Under the pieces are notes generated by a model. That model ran no database searches. It was not told the DNA's origin and saw only the letters and a list, made by a program, of their open reading frames with translations. From Antedon mediterranea (lineage: Eukaryota > Echinodermata > Crinoidea > Comatulida > Antedonidae): DNA of 64,000 nucleotides. Position 1 is the first letter of the stretch. The number at the start of each line of letters is the position of its first letter. The DNA lies in assembly GCF_964355755.1 (NCBI RefSeq), contig NC_092671.1, forward strand, positions 8,877,001 to 8,941,000, read 5' to 3'. A program made the translations under genes and the position numbers. Shown one piece after another: positions 13,701 to 25,267 of this stretch.

Positions 13701-16700
13701 TTAACCAAATATATTGTACAATTAAAAAATTATGGTCTGTATTGTATGTTTGAATACTTGTTAAATTATTGTCTGACTTTTTCTAGGGCTCCGGATTAAT
13801 TGGCGAACCAGGAGAGAAGGGAGAGAAAGGTGAAGTAGGACTACTTGGACCTTCCGGACCATCAGGCGAACAGGGAATACGAGGAGAGAAAGGTCAAAAG
13901 GGAGATGCTGGTCTAAATGGTGTACCTGGATACAAAGGACCACCAGGTAATCCTGGTGATGAAGGCCCTCAAGGTATCAAAGGACTGGATGGTACACCTG
14001 GACAACAGGTAGGAATGTTGTGATTGATTTTGATATGATTTTGTTAAATACTAATATCTACACCACGGTCAGTTACAACTAAATACAGTAGAACTCCTCA
14101 GTTTATGCACCTATTTTTTGGTGTACCTTTGATTAAGATTCTACTGTAGTCTTTAATACAAGAATACAGGTAACAATTTCTGTCAATCAACAGATATTAA
14201 ACTGACAGATATGATGCAAATATATTGTATCTTTAGTTGTTGATATTTTCTTTCTCTAGGGAGGAAAAGGTGACAAAGGAATAAGAGGTAATGATGGCGA
14301 GGATGGCAAAGATGGTATCCATGGATCACATGGTCAAAAGGTAACAGAATATATTCTATTTGCTGATAGATAGCTTGGTCAGCCCAAGAATGTTTAATAT
14401 ATTTGTCTTCGGAGCAGCTTCCCCACTGTCTTTACTGGACATTATTTGTATTATTTTTCTTTTGTAAGGGTGAAAAAGGTGAATCATACATTCCAGAAGA
14501 TGGAGAGCTTGTGAAGTTAAAGGGAGACAGGGGAGATGCTGGACGTCGTGGAAAGAAAGGAGAAAAAGGTCATTTTGGTATCCCAGGTCGACCGGTGAGT
14601 TTACTTAAGATTGTATTAATTGTATTTTAACACATGATTAACACAAATGTAACAGTATTCATAAAAACTGAACATATATTGAGAAATTTGTATTGTATAT
14701 TATAATTCCAGGGTCGACCTGGAGCCTTGGGACCAGCTGGTGCTCCAGGACAGAGGGGACCTATGGGTAGACCCGGACCAACAGTAAGTGATTGATTTAA
14801 TGTAACATGTGCATGCCACTTTCAATATAACGGAAGCATTCCATTTTGAATTTAACTAAACATTCTTGCATGGAATAAAAGCATGATTTTTGTTTTCTAT
14901 TTCTTTTTATTACTTTTGTATATTTTTCTTGTCTTACCAATGAAATAAATTATTTGTATATTTGTTTGCATACAATCAAATAAAAGGTGCGAATAATGAA
15001 ATCAGACTGCCTCAGTCATTTTCCAAGCAGTTCAAACTTGCACTGCACTGGTTAATAACATTGTGCCAAACTCCTTTGATTTAAATTATTTTCATCACTA
15101 ATTGCATGATTGCATGTAGTCAATAGTTGCATGGTTTATTTTACCCAGGGCTATGTAGGAGAGAAAGGCATTGTGGGTCCAAAAGGTGACAAAGTGAGTA
15201 TGCATGTACACATTTTAATATTGAATATTCCTTTTTTTGTTTTTAATCTTGCCACCGTGATTCGACTTCTGTAAGTTCAATTTTGACTTTTCATAATTAG
15301 CATTTTTATGTTAGCAAAGAGATTGTATTTTTCTTCTTTTTGTTGAGATTTTAGGTGAATTATACATAGCATAAATTATAATATCAGTATTTTTTTTCCT
15401 TCCAGGGTGTAGGTGTTCAAGGACCGCGGGTAAATAATTAATTTTGATTATATTAAAATATTTAAATCTTATATTAAAATATTTAAATCTTATAATAAAT
15501 TATTTATGGACTGGAACAATTGCATTGATTCCTACATTGATTTTGTTGCTTATTTTAGGGTGATCGTGGTTTTCAAGGTATTAAAGGTGAACCAGGTGAA
15601 ATCATAAAGGTACACTGATTTAATTAATTTATGTATTTATCTCCAAAACGTACTCGAAGTACAGCATTATATAGTTAAAGCAATATATTGTTAATCCAAT
15701 ATATTGAATTAGAAACAGGAGAGTGTCCATGATTGGTCTCTTACAGGAATAATGTAATCATGTAAGTGATGTAATTGCCATATTTAAGTCAAAAAATGTT
15801 ATGCTTTATTTTGTAGGATAAATATAACTATGGAACCGAAGGCCCTAAGGGATCAATCGGCATTCCAGGAAGGCCAGGTCGACGAGGTGAGTATCGAAAT
15901 GGGCAGTTTTCAAATGTAGTTTAAAAATTGTAAAATGTCATTGAGTTAGAAACTGACAAACACTATAGATATTGTTGTGTTATATAATATATATATATAC
16001 TTTAAATGTGTTGGTATGTAAACAAACTAAAGTTGCAATTTAAGAGCTTCCATATATTAATTTTAAAGAAAACCATCGTCTGCAACCAACTTACTGTAGC
16101 TTATAATTTCGCAACTCTATGCAAATAAGTAGTTCTCAATGTCAACAGCTTGTCTCTTTTTTTATAAATAAGGATGCTTAATTAATCATTATTAATTATA
16201 TTTCTAGGTCTAACTGGAGTTCCAGGTGTGCCTGGTCTCCAAGGAGTTAGGGGGCTTAAAGGAGACCGAGTAAGTATATATCACCCCTCTTTCCTTGTTG
16301 AAATTATGTATTTTAATGTTCGTTATTTTCAATGTTATTTTGGAATTTTGTTACACTACTAAAATAACACAAATATGTACAGAACAAACGAACAAAATGA
16401 TTATGTATGAATATTCTCTATGATAGGGATTTGATGGTCGTAATGGAGTAGACGGAGATAACGGTCAGAAAGGTAACAGAGGAGAGAAAGGTGACCACGG
16501 CAATCCAGGTTCTAAGGTATAAATTATTATAATATGCTGGCATATATCTCATATATTTAAATCACAACTTGTTAGAGACATGTTATGAGTTTAAAATGAG
16601 TATAGTGAGTGTCTGAGCAGTTAAGACAATGGAATCGTAATTACTTTCCATCGCCAAGGGTTCAAGGCTCACTTGCTCCATGGCTTTGTCCTGTGTACAC

Positions 16701-19700
16701 ATGTAGCTCATGTGCATTTAGTACATCTTTTGAGAGGTAGAGGATTACCCCTGTGTACTAGTACACACACAGTTACAGTCACTCATAGCCACTGATCATA
16801 ACTGGACCCCTGGGAGGCCAGTCTTTGACTGAAGAGGTCATCCAGTATAAAAGAAAACTACATTTTATACTGTACCATGTATGATTTATGAACTTACTGT
16901 ATGGTAAAAGAAGCACGCTGTTGTACAGTATCTTGTGTTACTGTATGGTAAAGCAGTGGAAGGAGACAGTATTTTTAGATGTAGCTTTGTAACAAGAGTT
17001 TAAAAAAAAATAAGTATAGTACTCGCCATGCAAACCTCCAAAAATGTTTTTAATTGTTTCTGTTCACAGGGTGAGCCTGGCATTACAGTAAGTCCTGATG
17101 GCAGTACAGTGCAAGGTCCACCTGGTCCAACTGTAAGTTTTATTCATCATTTTACTTAATTAGATGTACTGTATTCTAAATCATGAATGTTATAAAAAAA
17201 CTGTCAACATGAACTGTTTTTCAGGGTCCACCAGGTGTTGGCAGACCAGGCCCACCTGGTCCTCCTGGCCAATCAAATCCAAGTGAGAAAGGTATGTGAT
17301 ATATGTATTTTGTATGTATTGTGTAATTGCATACATTATATAATTCAGTTAAATTATTATGTGTAATTTAAAAGGTACGTAGCAGAAACAGCAGTAAGAT
17401 TGAACAATTGAAATTAATATTTAAAAAAGATGTTTGTTTTCTGCTGCTGTCCCAAAATATGAAATAATCTGTGCAAACAAATTGGAAATCTACGGACAAT
17501 TTATTTATGTAAAGCACCACTGTGTCACTAATATGACTTTTAAATTAAAAGCACCACTGTGTCTCTAATATGACTTTTAAATTAATTACAATTTATGGTG
17601 TTTATACAAGTTTGGAAAAACAAAGGCTAACTATCATGTTGATATGATTTCAGGATCCAAAGGAGATTCTGGGTTACCAGGACGAACAGGTCCAAGGGGC
17701 CCAGTAGGCCCACCTGGAATATCACAAAATGGTGGAAACAGTGGCTACTCAGGGGTATGTTAATATAGATTGAAAATATAGATATCAAAATGTAGAATAT
17801 ACTGTAATGTTCTCCATTCCATAAATTAAAAGCATTTAATTTCATTCATAATTGTATGTTTTGAATTTGTTTTATATAATATAAATACTTGGGAATATAA
17901 TGTTTATGATAAATATTTCAATGTTTATACAATTGACATCCTTAAAATGATGTGAGGGTGAAAGAGTTGTATATTTTTCAAACCTTATTTCACTCCTATA
18001 TATTTTTTATCAAATTTTGGTATCACATTTCCTATTGTATATCCTGTAGGCATTAGTACTATCATCAGAAAAAGATATGATGGATATTGGTAAAGAAGCC
18101 CCAATTGGCACGTTTGTTTTCCTTGATGGCCAACAGCAGTTGTTTATACGAGTGATTGGAGGTTGGCAGGAGATTCAGGTATGTATCCAAGTTTACGTTT
18201 ATGATCCAGTCTATCATCACACACCAGCGGATTCAACTCCTGGTTTTTAATTCTGCAGTTCTGTCTCTTGACAACCAATGATAGCAGCCATGTTCTGTCG
18301 CTCTTTTAAATTTTAACCTGCACATCAAACTGGTTAGTTGTCGTATGCATTGATTTCAGTCCTAATATTGGTTATCGGATCGTTGCTTCTGTAACCGAGA
18401 GGTTTATACAATGTCAAATATTGTTTTTCAAGCTAGAAAAAACTTCAAAATGTGCCAGTCAATGAATACCTCTGGTGTGAGATGTACTTGGATTATAGCA
18501 TGCTTATTTAGTATGGTTATAATATTCATATATTTTGTATATACTTATACTTGTGATGATCTGACAAAAACATATTTCTTTTTAACAATGTATATGTGTA
18601 TATATAATACAGCGTAGTATTTGTAATAACAAGTCTGTTGCATAATATTAATAGTCGTAATAATTTAATCCTTAACAATTTAGTAGTGTTAATTTGAAAA
18701 GCAATAAGCAATAGAAAATCCTCTACATCATCACCAACTCTCCAGAACTGAAACTTTATTGAAAACAGAAAACATCAGAATTCTCTTTCTCGTACTCTTA
18801 TGCATTCTGAAAACAGACGTTCTGGAGACAATTTTGACCCAGCTCGTACTATTCAGGTTGCACTATGAAGCTCTGTCTACACCATCAAACTAGTTTGACA
18901 AAAAAAGTGTGATGTGCCCAAATATGGTAGTGATGGTGGTGGCTTTACTCGTTTTATGCAGTACACTCTGTCCTCCCGCTTGAATTTCTTACAAAAATTC
19001 TTTGTGTAATCCTCAAGATTTGACATGCTGTTTTCACTAAATCCCCCTTTTTGAATGAAACTGGCTACAGAAAATAATGTAACCATACTTTTTAATCTAT
19101 CTATATTTGTAGCGCATTATGTGTATAATTGTCTGAATTACTATGCTCATTAATATATTGCCACCTAGCTTTACAATAACTAAATCATAACTACTTAGTG
19201 TAGGTCTGAACATGCCCTAAAAATTGTTTTTTCCAGCTTGGTGTTATATTACCTCTTCTTCCAGATCCAACAACTGTAAGTATATAATAACTACAAACCT
19301 AATTTTATATTATAGAAACTAACGTAACAATTGTCTACTAATTTATGAGTTAAATGTTTTCATATAATTATACATGTGTCTATAGCACGTATGTGTATCT
19401 ACATTATATCTGCCAATGTAGTAGTTCTAAAATATAGATTAAGAGGATTCTATAGAATAATGTTATTAATAATTCTAGTAATGGGCTTATGGTGGCAAAA
19501 TAGCTGACATATTAGTACTACTGGAGTTATATTGGAAATTCCTTGTGTGCCTGTTACTGCGCATTAAATTAAAGATAAATTATGAATTAAAACCATAATC
19601 ATTGGAAGAGTAGAATCTGAGCACTGGAATATGTGCAAACTGTCATCATCAAAATTATTGTACTACTTGATAGCATATTGAGAGCACCAATTATATGTAT

Positions 19701-21659
19701 AATAGTATTGCAATAGTAGTATATGGTAGAGCACCAATTACATGTATAATAGTATGGCATAAGACACTAATAACATACCATTTGAATGTTTAGGCACCAC
19801 CCAGACAGATAGAACCTACTGATTCAGGAGTTAAACCAACAATAGGAGACGTTTTACAAGCTGATGATGGTGATGAAATGGTAGGTTTGTTTTAGCAGTT
19901 TTGTAAAATAATGGATTTTCCCTATAGGTAAAAAGACAAACTTCTAACAAATTTCAACTTTGTGAAGTTTGTTTGATCAACCATAATGTGGGATCCATGA
20001 TCTCCAGAGGCTAATTTCTAAAAATGGTTGAAATCCTATCTTGTCGGATATTTGTGTCTGAATCCACTTTTATGACATGTTTTGAATTAGCTATAGTATA
20101 TGGCTATTCTCCATATCCAAATTCTGACAATTGACTGATTCTACATACATGGTGCTAAGTTGAATTTACACTTTCTTTCTGTATAGCAAGTTCTTTTTCA
20201 TGTAAAATAAGCTATATACAATACCCCAGTTTAGCCAAAGAGAAGAAAAGAGTTGATATCAAGTTGTACAGGACACACCGTGAAAGCTCCAGTGGCTGTG
20301 GCATAGTCCAATTGAGCAGAATACTATGTTGAAATCTCTGTTTTTGTCAACTATTTTCAGTCTTTCAGAAAATCTATTTCTTATCTTTGTTTTATGTTTA
20401 TTGCTTCTTTCAGTTATACATGTATGCATTGAACGAACCATTGGATGCCTTTCAATACAGTTCCAGCAGTATGGGTGGAATAAGCAGAGTAGATTATAAA
20501 TGTTACAAAGAAGCTCAGCGGATGGGCTTGAAGGGCACATTCCGAGCTTTCCTTTCATCTGATTTACAAGATCTACGATCAATAGTTAGAAGGAATGATC
20601 GCACATTACCAGTTGTTAATTCAAAGGTTGGTAAAATCCACTGTTCCTCTTTCACGTGGTTCCAATTCCAGCTCCGTGCAATGACTTGGCTTATGAAAGC
20701 AACAGTCCAGTAGAATTAAATGTGTTAATTGCATTTCATTATTATTTCCTTTATCTTCTATTATTATACCATTGTACACAAACTTATCAGGCCAGCAGTA
20801 TAATTCTGTGGTACATGGTGTAACGGCTATGTGCGCTCACTGGCTAAACCCAGAAGCCCTGGAAGAAAACGCGCATTAAAACACAGTACTGTCGAAAAAG
20901 GCTAAACAATTCCTGAAGCCTTTACTGTTGGAGGGTCACTTAGAGTTCCTAAGCCAGGGGCCTCTGCGTTACATCACTGCCTATATTTGTCCTCTGTGCG
21001 TAACTTATTATGATGATTATAATTAAGTTACAATAGTTAATATGAATGGACCTACTTCCTCAAATAAGCAAGATACATACTATCTACATAAACGTAATAG
21101 TCTTACAAAATCAAAAAAACTACTTTAAACCACTCCACATAAATATTCTTTTTATCATTTTAATATTCTTTGTGAATTACAGAAAGAAATTCTCTTTAAA
21201 AAATGGGATGATATGTTTAATGGCACAGAAGCCACATTTAATAGCAGAGTTCATATATATTCATTCAATGGAAAAGATGTAATGTCAGATGAATCCACGT
21301 GGTAAGTATCTGCAGTTCAACAAATACATTACTTTCATTTGTATGTGTTACATAGGACAATTATGCCATCAGGTCATTGACCTATAAATTACAATATGTC
21401 ATTATGCCAATAATTTCCATGTTAATTTTATCAATTTATTCTCTATAGGCCTGAGAAATATGTTTGGCATGGATCTTTTAGTGACGGAAGTAGAAATGAA
21501 CAGCATTATTGTAACCAATGGGTAGCTTCAGATCCAACAGCAGTGGGTCAAGCAAGTTCATTGACCCAGCATAAACTATTAGGTCAAAGACGTCATTCCT
21601 GTCAAAGCAAATTGGTTGTTCTATGTGTACAAAATGCTCAGCTGAATGTTAGAAAATAA
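4712..21659 (+). CDS. Collagen XV/XVIII-type (multiplexin) alpha chain, 3' part with endostatin
   Basis: Basement-membrane collagen; secreted homotrimer. Exons: 4712-4845, 6943-7029, 8929-8964, 9125-9196, 9357-9467, 10685-10732, 10932-11117, 11539-11592, 11687-11731, 11935-12075, 12389-12430, 12576-12665, 12839-12874, 13042-13077, 13231-13275, 13506-13643, 13787-14008, 14260-14340, 14469-14594, 14712-14783, 15149-15193, 15406-15429, 15559-15609, 15817-15886, 16208-16269, 16427-16516, 17070-17132, 17225-17291, 17654-17754, 18050-18178, 19237-19275, 19794-19880, 20414-20626, 21183-21301, 21449-21659. All have AG/GT borders and keep one frame, 1056 residues plus a split first Gly. Many exons are multiples of 9 bp. 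Interrupted Gly-X-Y is followed by trimerisation domain, hinge and endostatin, the order unique to multiplexins. An RGD lies in the 14469 exon and an N-glycosylation site (NAS) in the 10932 exon. The N-terminal laminin-G/TSPN part lies outside the window. Collagen XV and XVIII split within vertebrates, so no single symbol is given. Confidence 0.93.
4945..5125. repeat. Minisatellite, about 25-30 bp unit, intron 1
   Basis: Roughly seven imperfect copies of a unit with core CCAAACTTTTGGACAATGG repeat head to tail. Copies vary at the ACTTTT part (ATTTTT, AATGTT, ATTGTT, ACTGTT). The long minus-strand open frames here are only translations of the repeat. It lies in the intron between collagen exons 4712-4845 and 6943-7029. 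Confidence 0.8.
6796..6872. mobile_element. hAT-like MITE copy 1 (internally deleted)
   Basis: Starts CAGTGGTGTAAC and ends TAGCCACTG. It is flanked by 8-bp near-identical direct repeats (AATGTAGC and AATGCAGC), as expected for hAT transposition. It shares terminal blocks with the copies at about 20813-20981 and 61552-61743 but is only 77 bp, so most of the middle is gone. It carries no coding capacity. Confidence 0.6.
8521..8799. repeat. Tandem repeat, 50-bp unit, about 5.5 copies
   Basis: The unit begins GAGCTGTGTGAAAAGGCTTT and ends with ACTGACTGAAAGAGAGT. Copies differ by a few substitutions and small indels: one has an extra GATG and one lacks part of GAAAGAGAGT. It ends about 130 bp before the collagen exon at 8929. 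There are no spacers of differing sequence, so it is not CRISPR-like. Confidence 0.85.
11280..11434. repeat. Two-copy tandem duplication, 84-bp period
   Basis: Blocks beginning CAAAACATTGGGTTGC at 11280 and 11364 repeat about 70 bp with few differences, separated by short unlike sequence. Phrases such as GACCCATAGGTTGCGAACC are typical of non-autonomous hAT-like repeats, but no terminal repeats or target duplication could be defined. Intronic. Confidence 0.6.
12228..12359. mobile_element. MITE, family with TIR AAGCTCTGTCTACAC, copy 1
   Basis: 132-bp near-palindrome starting AAGCTCTGTCTACACTAT and ending with the inverse GATAGTGTAGACAAACCTT. Inner inverted blocks (GTGATGTGC, GGGCACATCAC) also pair. 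There is no coding capacity. At least five relatives lie elsewhere in the window (18868, 56754, 59738, 61002, 61352). TA at the borders suggests a TA target, not firmly shown. Confidence 0.7.
12389..12430 (+). other. Glycosaminoglycan-attachment exon of the collagen
   Basis: This 14-codon exon encodes [14 protein letters not shown], a run of Ser-Gly pairs flanked by Glu. That is the classic consensus for chondroitin or heparan sulphate attachment, and it sits in a non-collagenous interruption between two Gly-X-Y blocks. Two further acidic Ser-Gly sites occur in other interruptions: GSGDEMWEE in exon 10685-10732, and FEGSG across the 13643/13787 junction. Vertebrate collagens XV and XVIII are proteoglycans with Ser-Gly sites in interruptions, so the role is inferred by family. 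Confidence 0.7.
14084..14148. mobile_element. Short TIR element (TACAGTAGAA), 65 bp
   Basis: Begins TACAGTAGAACTCC and ends ATTCTACTGTA, giving roughly 10-bp terminal inverted repeats including TA ends as expected for Tc1/mariner or pogo-type MITEs. It lies in the collagen intron between 14008 and 14260. Too short to assign further. Confidence 0.4.
16604..16856 (+). mobile_element. tRNA-derived SINE, diverged copy
   Basis: Opens with a degenerate Pol III box A (CTGAGCAGTTAAGAC) and box B (GGTTCAAGGC), matching the clearer copy at 63753 (TGGCCGAGCGGTTAAGAC, GGTTCGAGGC). The central part (CATTTAGTACATCTTTTGAGA) also aligns. The 3' tail ATCCAGTATAAAAGAAAACTA resembles the tail of the unrelated-headed SINE at 59885-60097. 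Intronic in the collagen gene. Confidence 0.65.
17514..17587. repeat. 37-bp tandem duplication
   Basis: Two consecutive copies starting GCACCACTGTGTC differ by about one base. They lie in the intron between collagen exons 17225-17291 and 17654-17754. Likely a recent slippage product. Confidence 0.75.
18050..19275 (+). other. Multiplexin trimerisation domain (two exons)
   Basis: Exons 18050-18178 and 19237-19275 encode 56 residues directly after the last Gly-X-Y block. The stretch GTFVFLD...[15 protein letters not shown], followed by [11 protein letters not shown], matches the compact trimerisation domain that opens NC1 of collagens XV and XVIII. In relatives this piece nucleates the trimer. 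The next exon (19794-19880) is a Pro-, Asp- and Glu-rich hinge, where protease cleavage releases endostatin in vertebrates. Confidence 0.85.
18868..18938 (+). mobile_element. MITE, TIR AAGCTCTGTCTACAC, half copy
   Basis: Starts AAGCTCTGTCTACACCATC and continues through GTGATGTGCCCAAATATGG, then loses similarity. Only one half of the near-palindrome is present. It lies in the intron between the two trimerisation-domain exons. Confidence 0.55.
19681..19760. repeat. 47-bp tandem duplication
   Basis: GAGCACCAATTATATGTATAA at 19682 recurs with one change at 19729, giving a two-copy repeat just upstream of the collagen hinge exon. No function is suggested. Confidence 0.65.
20414..21659 (+). other. 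Endostatin domain (three exons)
   Basis: Exons 20414-20626, 21183-21301 and 21449-21659 encode about 181 residues, close to the 183 of human endostatin. Landmarks are [11 protein letters not shown] at the start, [17 protein letters not shown] in the middle, and KYVWHGS before the end. All four conserved cysteines are present (YKC, HYC, HSC, VLC), so both nested disulphides are possible. The N-terminal histidines that bind zinc in human endostatin are not evident at the hinge. The stop codon is TAA at 21657-21659. Confidence 0.93.
20813..20981. mobile_element. hAT-like MITE copy 2
   Basis: About 170 bp aligning to the reverse complement of 61552-61743: ATGGTGTAACGGCTATG...CTCACTGGCTAAACC near one end, TTGGAGGGTCACTTAG in the middle, and GCGTTACATCACTG at the other end. 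The left terminus is eroded, so no clean target duplication is seen. It lies between endostatin exons. Confidence 0.55.
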
Positions 21660-22965
21660 TTTATTTTTATATATTTTTTGTGAATATTTTTTGTATCAAT
21701 ATATTCTCTTTTTAATCTGTATGAAAGTTTTACAATATAAATTCCAGATTGGTTAAGAGAGTGAAGCCTGTCTGAACAAATGATTAAATTACAGGCCTAA
21801 AAAACAAATTGATGAGAGTTTGTGATAGTCAATTTTTGGTTGACTTTTTGAAAGGGGTGTTTTTTATTGTCAAAAAGGAAAGAATAGGCAAATGCTGAAT
21901 TTATCAACATTTTTAAAACTGTTGTTTTTGTTTTTAACTTTTGTTATTGTTGTATGTGCCAAAATGTTTTTCTTTTCTTAAACAATTCTCTTTGCTTTTG
22001 TAATGTGGATAGGTCTTTCATCCTTCACAAACAATTGTGTGACAGATTTAATGTTTTTGATTTAACATGTTCTATCAATTTAGTTTTGTTCATCTGTAAT
22101 TTATGGTAATTTTTATGCATGTATAGATTAAAATCTCATTTTATAAAACTTTATACTCGAAAACTATGCAATTTTGTTATATTTTATAACTCAACTATAA
22201 TATATGTACTTAAGGTAAAGTCCATGTTAAATTTTTATAGTAGAAGATGCCGTTTTTTACAAAAATTTTAATAAGCAAATTAGGATAGGTTTTAATTAGA
22301 CTTACATTTTACATATGACAATAATTATCAAGTTTGAAAGTGGGGACTTTCTTAAAAAGATTTTTTTTTTCAAATTGGCTACAATGAATTTCAGGTGAGG
22401 TTTGCTATGGCTACTCTATCCTCTATTTCCAAAGTCATGTGGAATAATTGATTTAGGAATATTTAATTATTATCATTATTGAATTTATTACAGTAGCATT
22501 GTACCAGAATACGAACCATTATCACCGCTGGAGTCTAGATATTATTACAGTATTCTTTTAGCTTTTATTTTTGTACTATACACATTTTATAAACTGTACA
22601 TTTGACATTTTGCTGCAACATATATGTAGATGCGTTAATAAATATTTTTATGATGTCCAGATATGAATTCAGCTAAGCTCAATTTCACTGCATGCTTTTT
22701 TTCTGTTATAAAATGTAAAAATTGTAAACAAAATATAATTATTTTTACATTTTTTAGGAAAATGTCTTGTACTGTACGTCATGTTAAAAATAAGGTAATT
22801 TTATTATGACAGCTTAAGAGTATTTTAGTTTAGAATTTATGAAGGGATATCATATTTATTTACCATCTGTACAGGGTTTATTATAGAAAACATTTGGTTC
22901 AGTTCAAGTCAATGTATTTTGATTTCATATTTATTGCTAAATAAAGTGTAAATTGTAGTCGTGTA
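21660..22965 (+). promoter_or_regulatory. Collagen 3' UTR with polyadenylation signals
   Basis: About 1.3 kb of AT-rich non-coding sequence follows the endostatin stop. Canonical AATAAA signals are seen near 22638 and at 22940-22945. The second would end the transcript roughly 470 bp before the stop codon of the convergent caspase gene. No coding potential is seen on either strand. The exact cleavage site is not visible. Confidence 0.5.
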
Positions 22966-23428
22966 TATACACATTTGTTACATAATACCTGTATATCTCT
23001 AAGTTAATATCTAATGCTACGTACAATACTATCAATTTCATGAGCTATATCTTATAGCTGTATTTAGGCCTACCCTAACCTTAAAATTCACTGTAAAATC
23101 AGAATTAATATTACAAAAATACTACATTTAAAATACTACTGTATTATAAATATACAATTCTTAATTATTATGTTTACACAAAGTTTTAACAAGGGATGTA
23201 GGAATGTTTTACAAAATTTTACAATGGAATGGTATTGTATTATTAATATAAAAGTTTGACCAGGACTATAAGTATAAATTCAAAACAGTATTTAAAATTC
23301 ACGATTTCAGTAAAAAAATTTAAGAGGAAAATAAATTTTAAAATAACCCATAAACCCTGAATATATACATACCATACATTATTATATATGTGTACAGAAT
23401 AGAGCCAACCATGAAACAAGTCAAAATC

Positions 23429-25256
23429 TTAATTAAAATACAGACGTTTTCTGAGACTAAATTGAATGTCTGGGGTTTGTCCACGACATCCTTCAAATTC
23501 CTCTTCAATGACTTTTCTGGTAACAATAGTTAGCATACTTAGTATATCTAATTCTTTATAGTGCTTTGTCAAGACCTCTGTTAAATGTTTAATATAGACA
23601 GAGCCAGAAGGAGTAAGTTTTGATTTTCTACCTGGAGAAGTAGAGTAGGCAAAAAGAAAATCTGCCTCATTAGTAATAGACCCCTCACCTTTGCCTGCAT
23701 TACCATCACCATTTGACATACTATTATAATTAAAATTATCACTACTAACACTACCAAAGGCGTTTGTAATCATGTCAAAATCAATTTTGGGTTCATAGGA
23801 ATCACCCCGACATGTCTCAATGAAAAAAACTTTTGGTTTATATGCAAGGGCTGGGCATTCGGCAGAATTTAACGATTTAGCAATTTTCTCTATCTGGACT
23901 GTTTCTCCATCAACCCCAGTTACATAACCATTGTTACCATGAGACATTATGCAAACGACAAAACAGTCCTCTGAAATGCCATCATTCTTGGGTCTTGCTT
24001 TTTCAACTTCTTTCAAGATGTTCTTGCCGCTTAAGTTTTTTTTCTCTGTGACAACAAACTTCATCCTTTCAAATAGTGTTTTTAGCTTCCCTGTAAAACA
24101 AATAATAAATACAAATTGGGTTTGTTTGGGCCAAAATATTCTGATCACTTTTAATGAATTCCAACTATTACTTATGTTGCAGTACCCACTGCTTATTTGA
24201 AATCGAGATATGAGAAAGAATTAGAAACGGCATTAACTTACAAATTATTTGCATTTTATTTCTATTAAATAGCTTATGTTGGTTACACATCATGTATTTA
24301 CAGTATTACAGAAAAAGAATTTAGATGGAAAGTAGTAGCACATAGAACACTCTTGTGTATACCTGGGTCCTCTTTAGAGCCTGTGCGTGTTTCAGGAATG
24401 CCACCTTCAAAGTCAATATTGTTTATGATAATGCATTGTCCACGTGGATTGCTTTCCATACTGTATCGCTGACCCTCTAGAATTAAAATGAAAAATATAC
24501 CAGCTACTTGGAACAGTTTTTTTTTTAAAGGTTTGTATACTCATATAATATAACAACATACTTGAAATATTACCTTGCTCATACTCTTGTACTTGACGTT
24601 GTATGCCTTTCATTCCAATCACACTGGCAATTGATCTCAATAAATCTACATTTTCAGGCCCTATTTTTTCAATATCTTCCAATGCTTGCATCACTTGAAT
24701 TGGATAACTTAGTTCTTCCTGTTTTGCTTTCGTAATAACAGTCAGTGCCACAAGTTTGAGTTTGTCAAAGTCGCTGCCCGTTATCAAATCTGAGCACCTC
24801 AACACCATTCTCCTAAACATATATTGTTTTTGTTTAATTATGTAGTGCTACTGTACATTGATCACTAAAATTAATTAAAAAAACCTTCCTTTACAAATTT
24901 AAAACTACAGTATTAAGTGTAGGCCTATTGTTATAAATCATTAAAACACACCTGTATGATGGTATACTCTTCTTATTCAGTGTTATTTGTCCAACCTCCT
25001 TTTCTAAAATTGCTATTACATTATCCTTTCTTAATAGAATCAACAGCTCCTTAAGTAGTGTAAAATTGGTTTTAGAAATAAGTAATCTCTCGTGTAACAT
25101 CTCAAAGATTTCATAACAATACTTGCAATCATTCAGTTTGCCAAGTGGAAGGTCGAACTCTGGATGGCTACACAAGTACATTAACTTATGTTTATCATGG
25201 TGGTCAAGTTCGTTAGAGATTTTGATGAACAGAAGTGTAGGCTTTTCAGAGGTCAT
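23429..25256 (-). CDS. Caspase with tandem death-effector domains (caspase-8/10-like)
   Basis: Four exons, minus strand: 25256-24952, 24812-24574, 24476-24363, 24090-23429, together 1320 nt (439 residues), all with AG/GT borders in one frame. A splice acceptor just upstream of the ATG (exon from 25267) implies a separate 5' UTR exon. Two death-effector domains occupy about residues 8-90 and 100-180, then the caspase fold begins at YSM...CIIINN. The catalytic dyad is present: His in SHG (about 270) and Cys in ETCRG (about 313). Tandem DEDs define initiator caspases recruited by FADD-type adaptors, so an apoptotic or immune role is inferred. Odd points: the QACxG pentapeptide reads ETCRG, and the p10 stretch after YSTSPG lacks the usual Trp-Arg of the substrate pocket. 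Only the pocket Arg at about 212 (ETRTGS) is kept. Confidence 0.88.
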
Positions 25257-25267
25257 TGCTGAATCAC

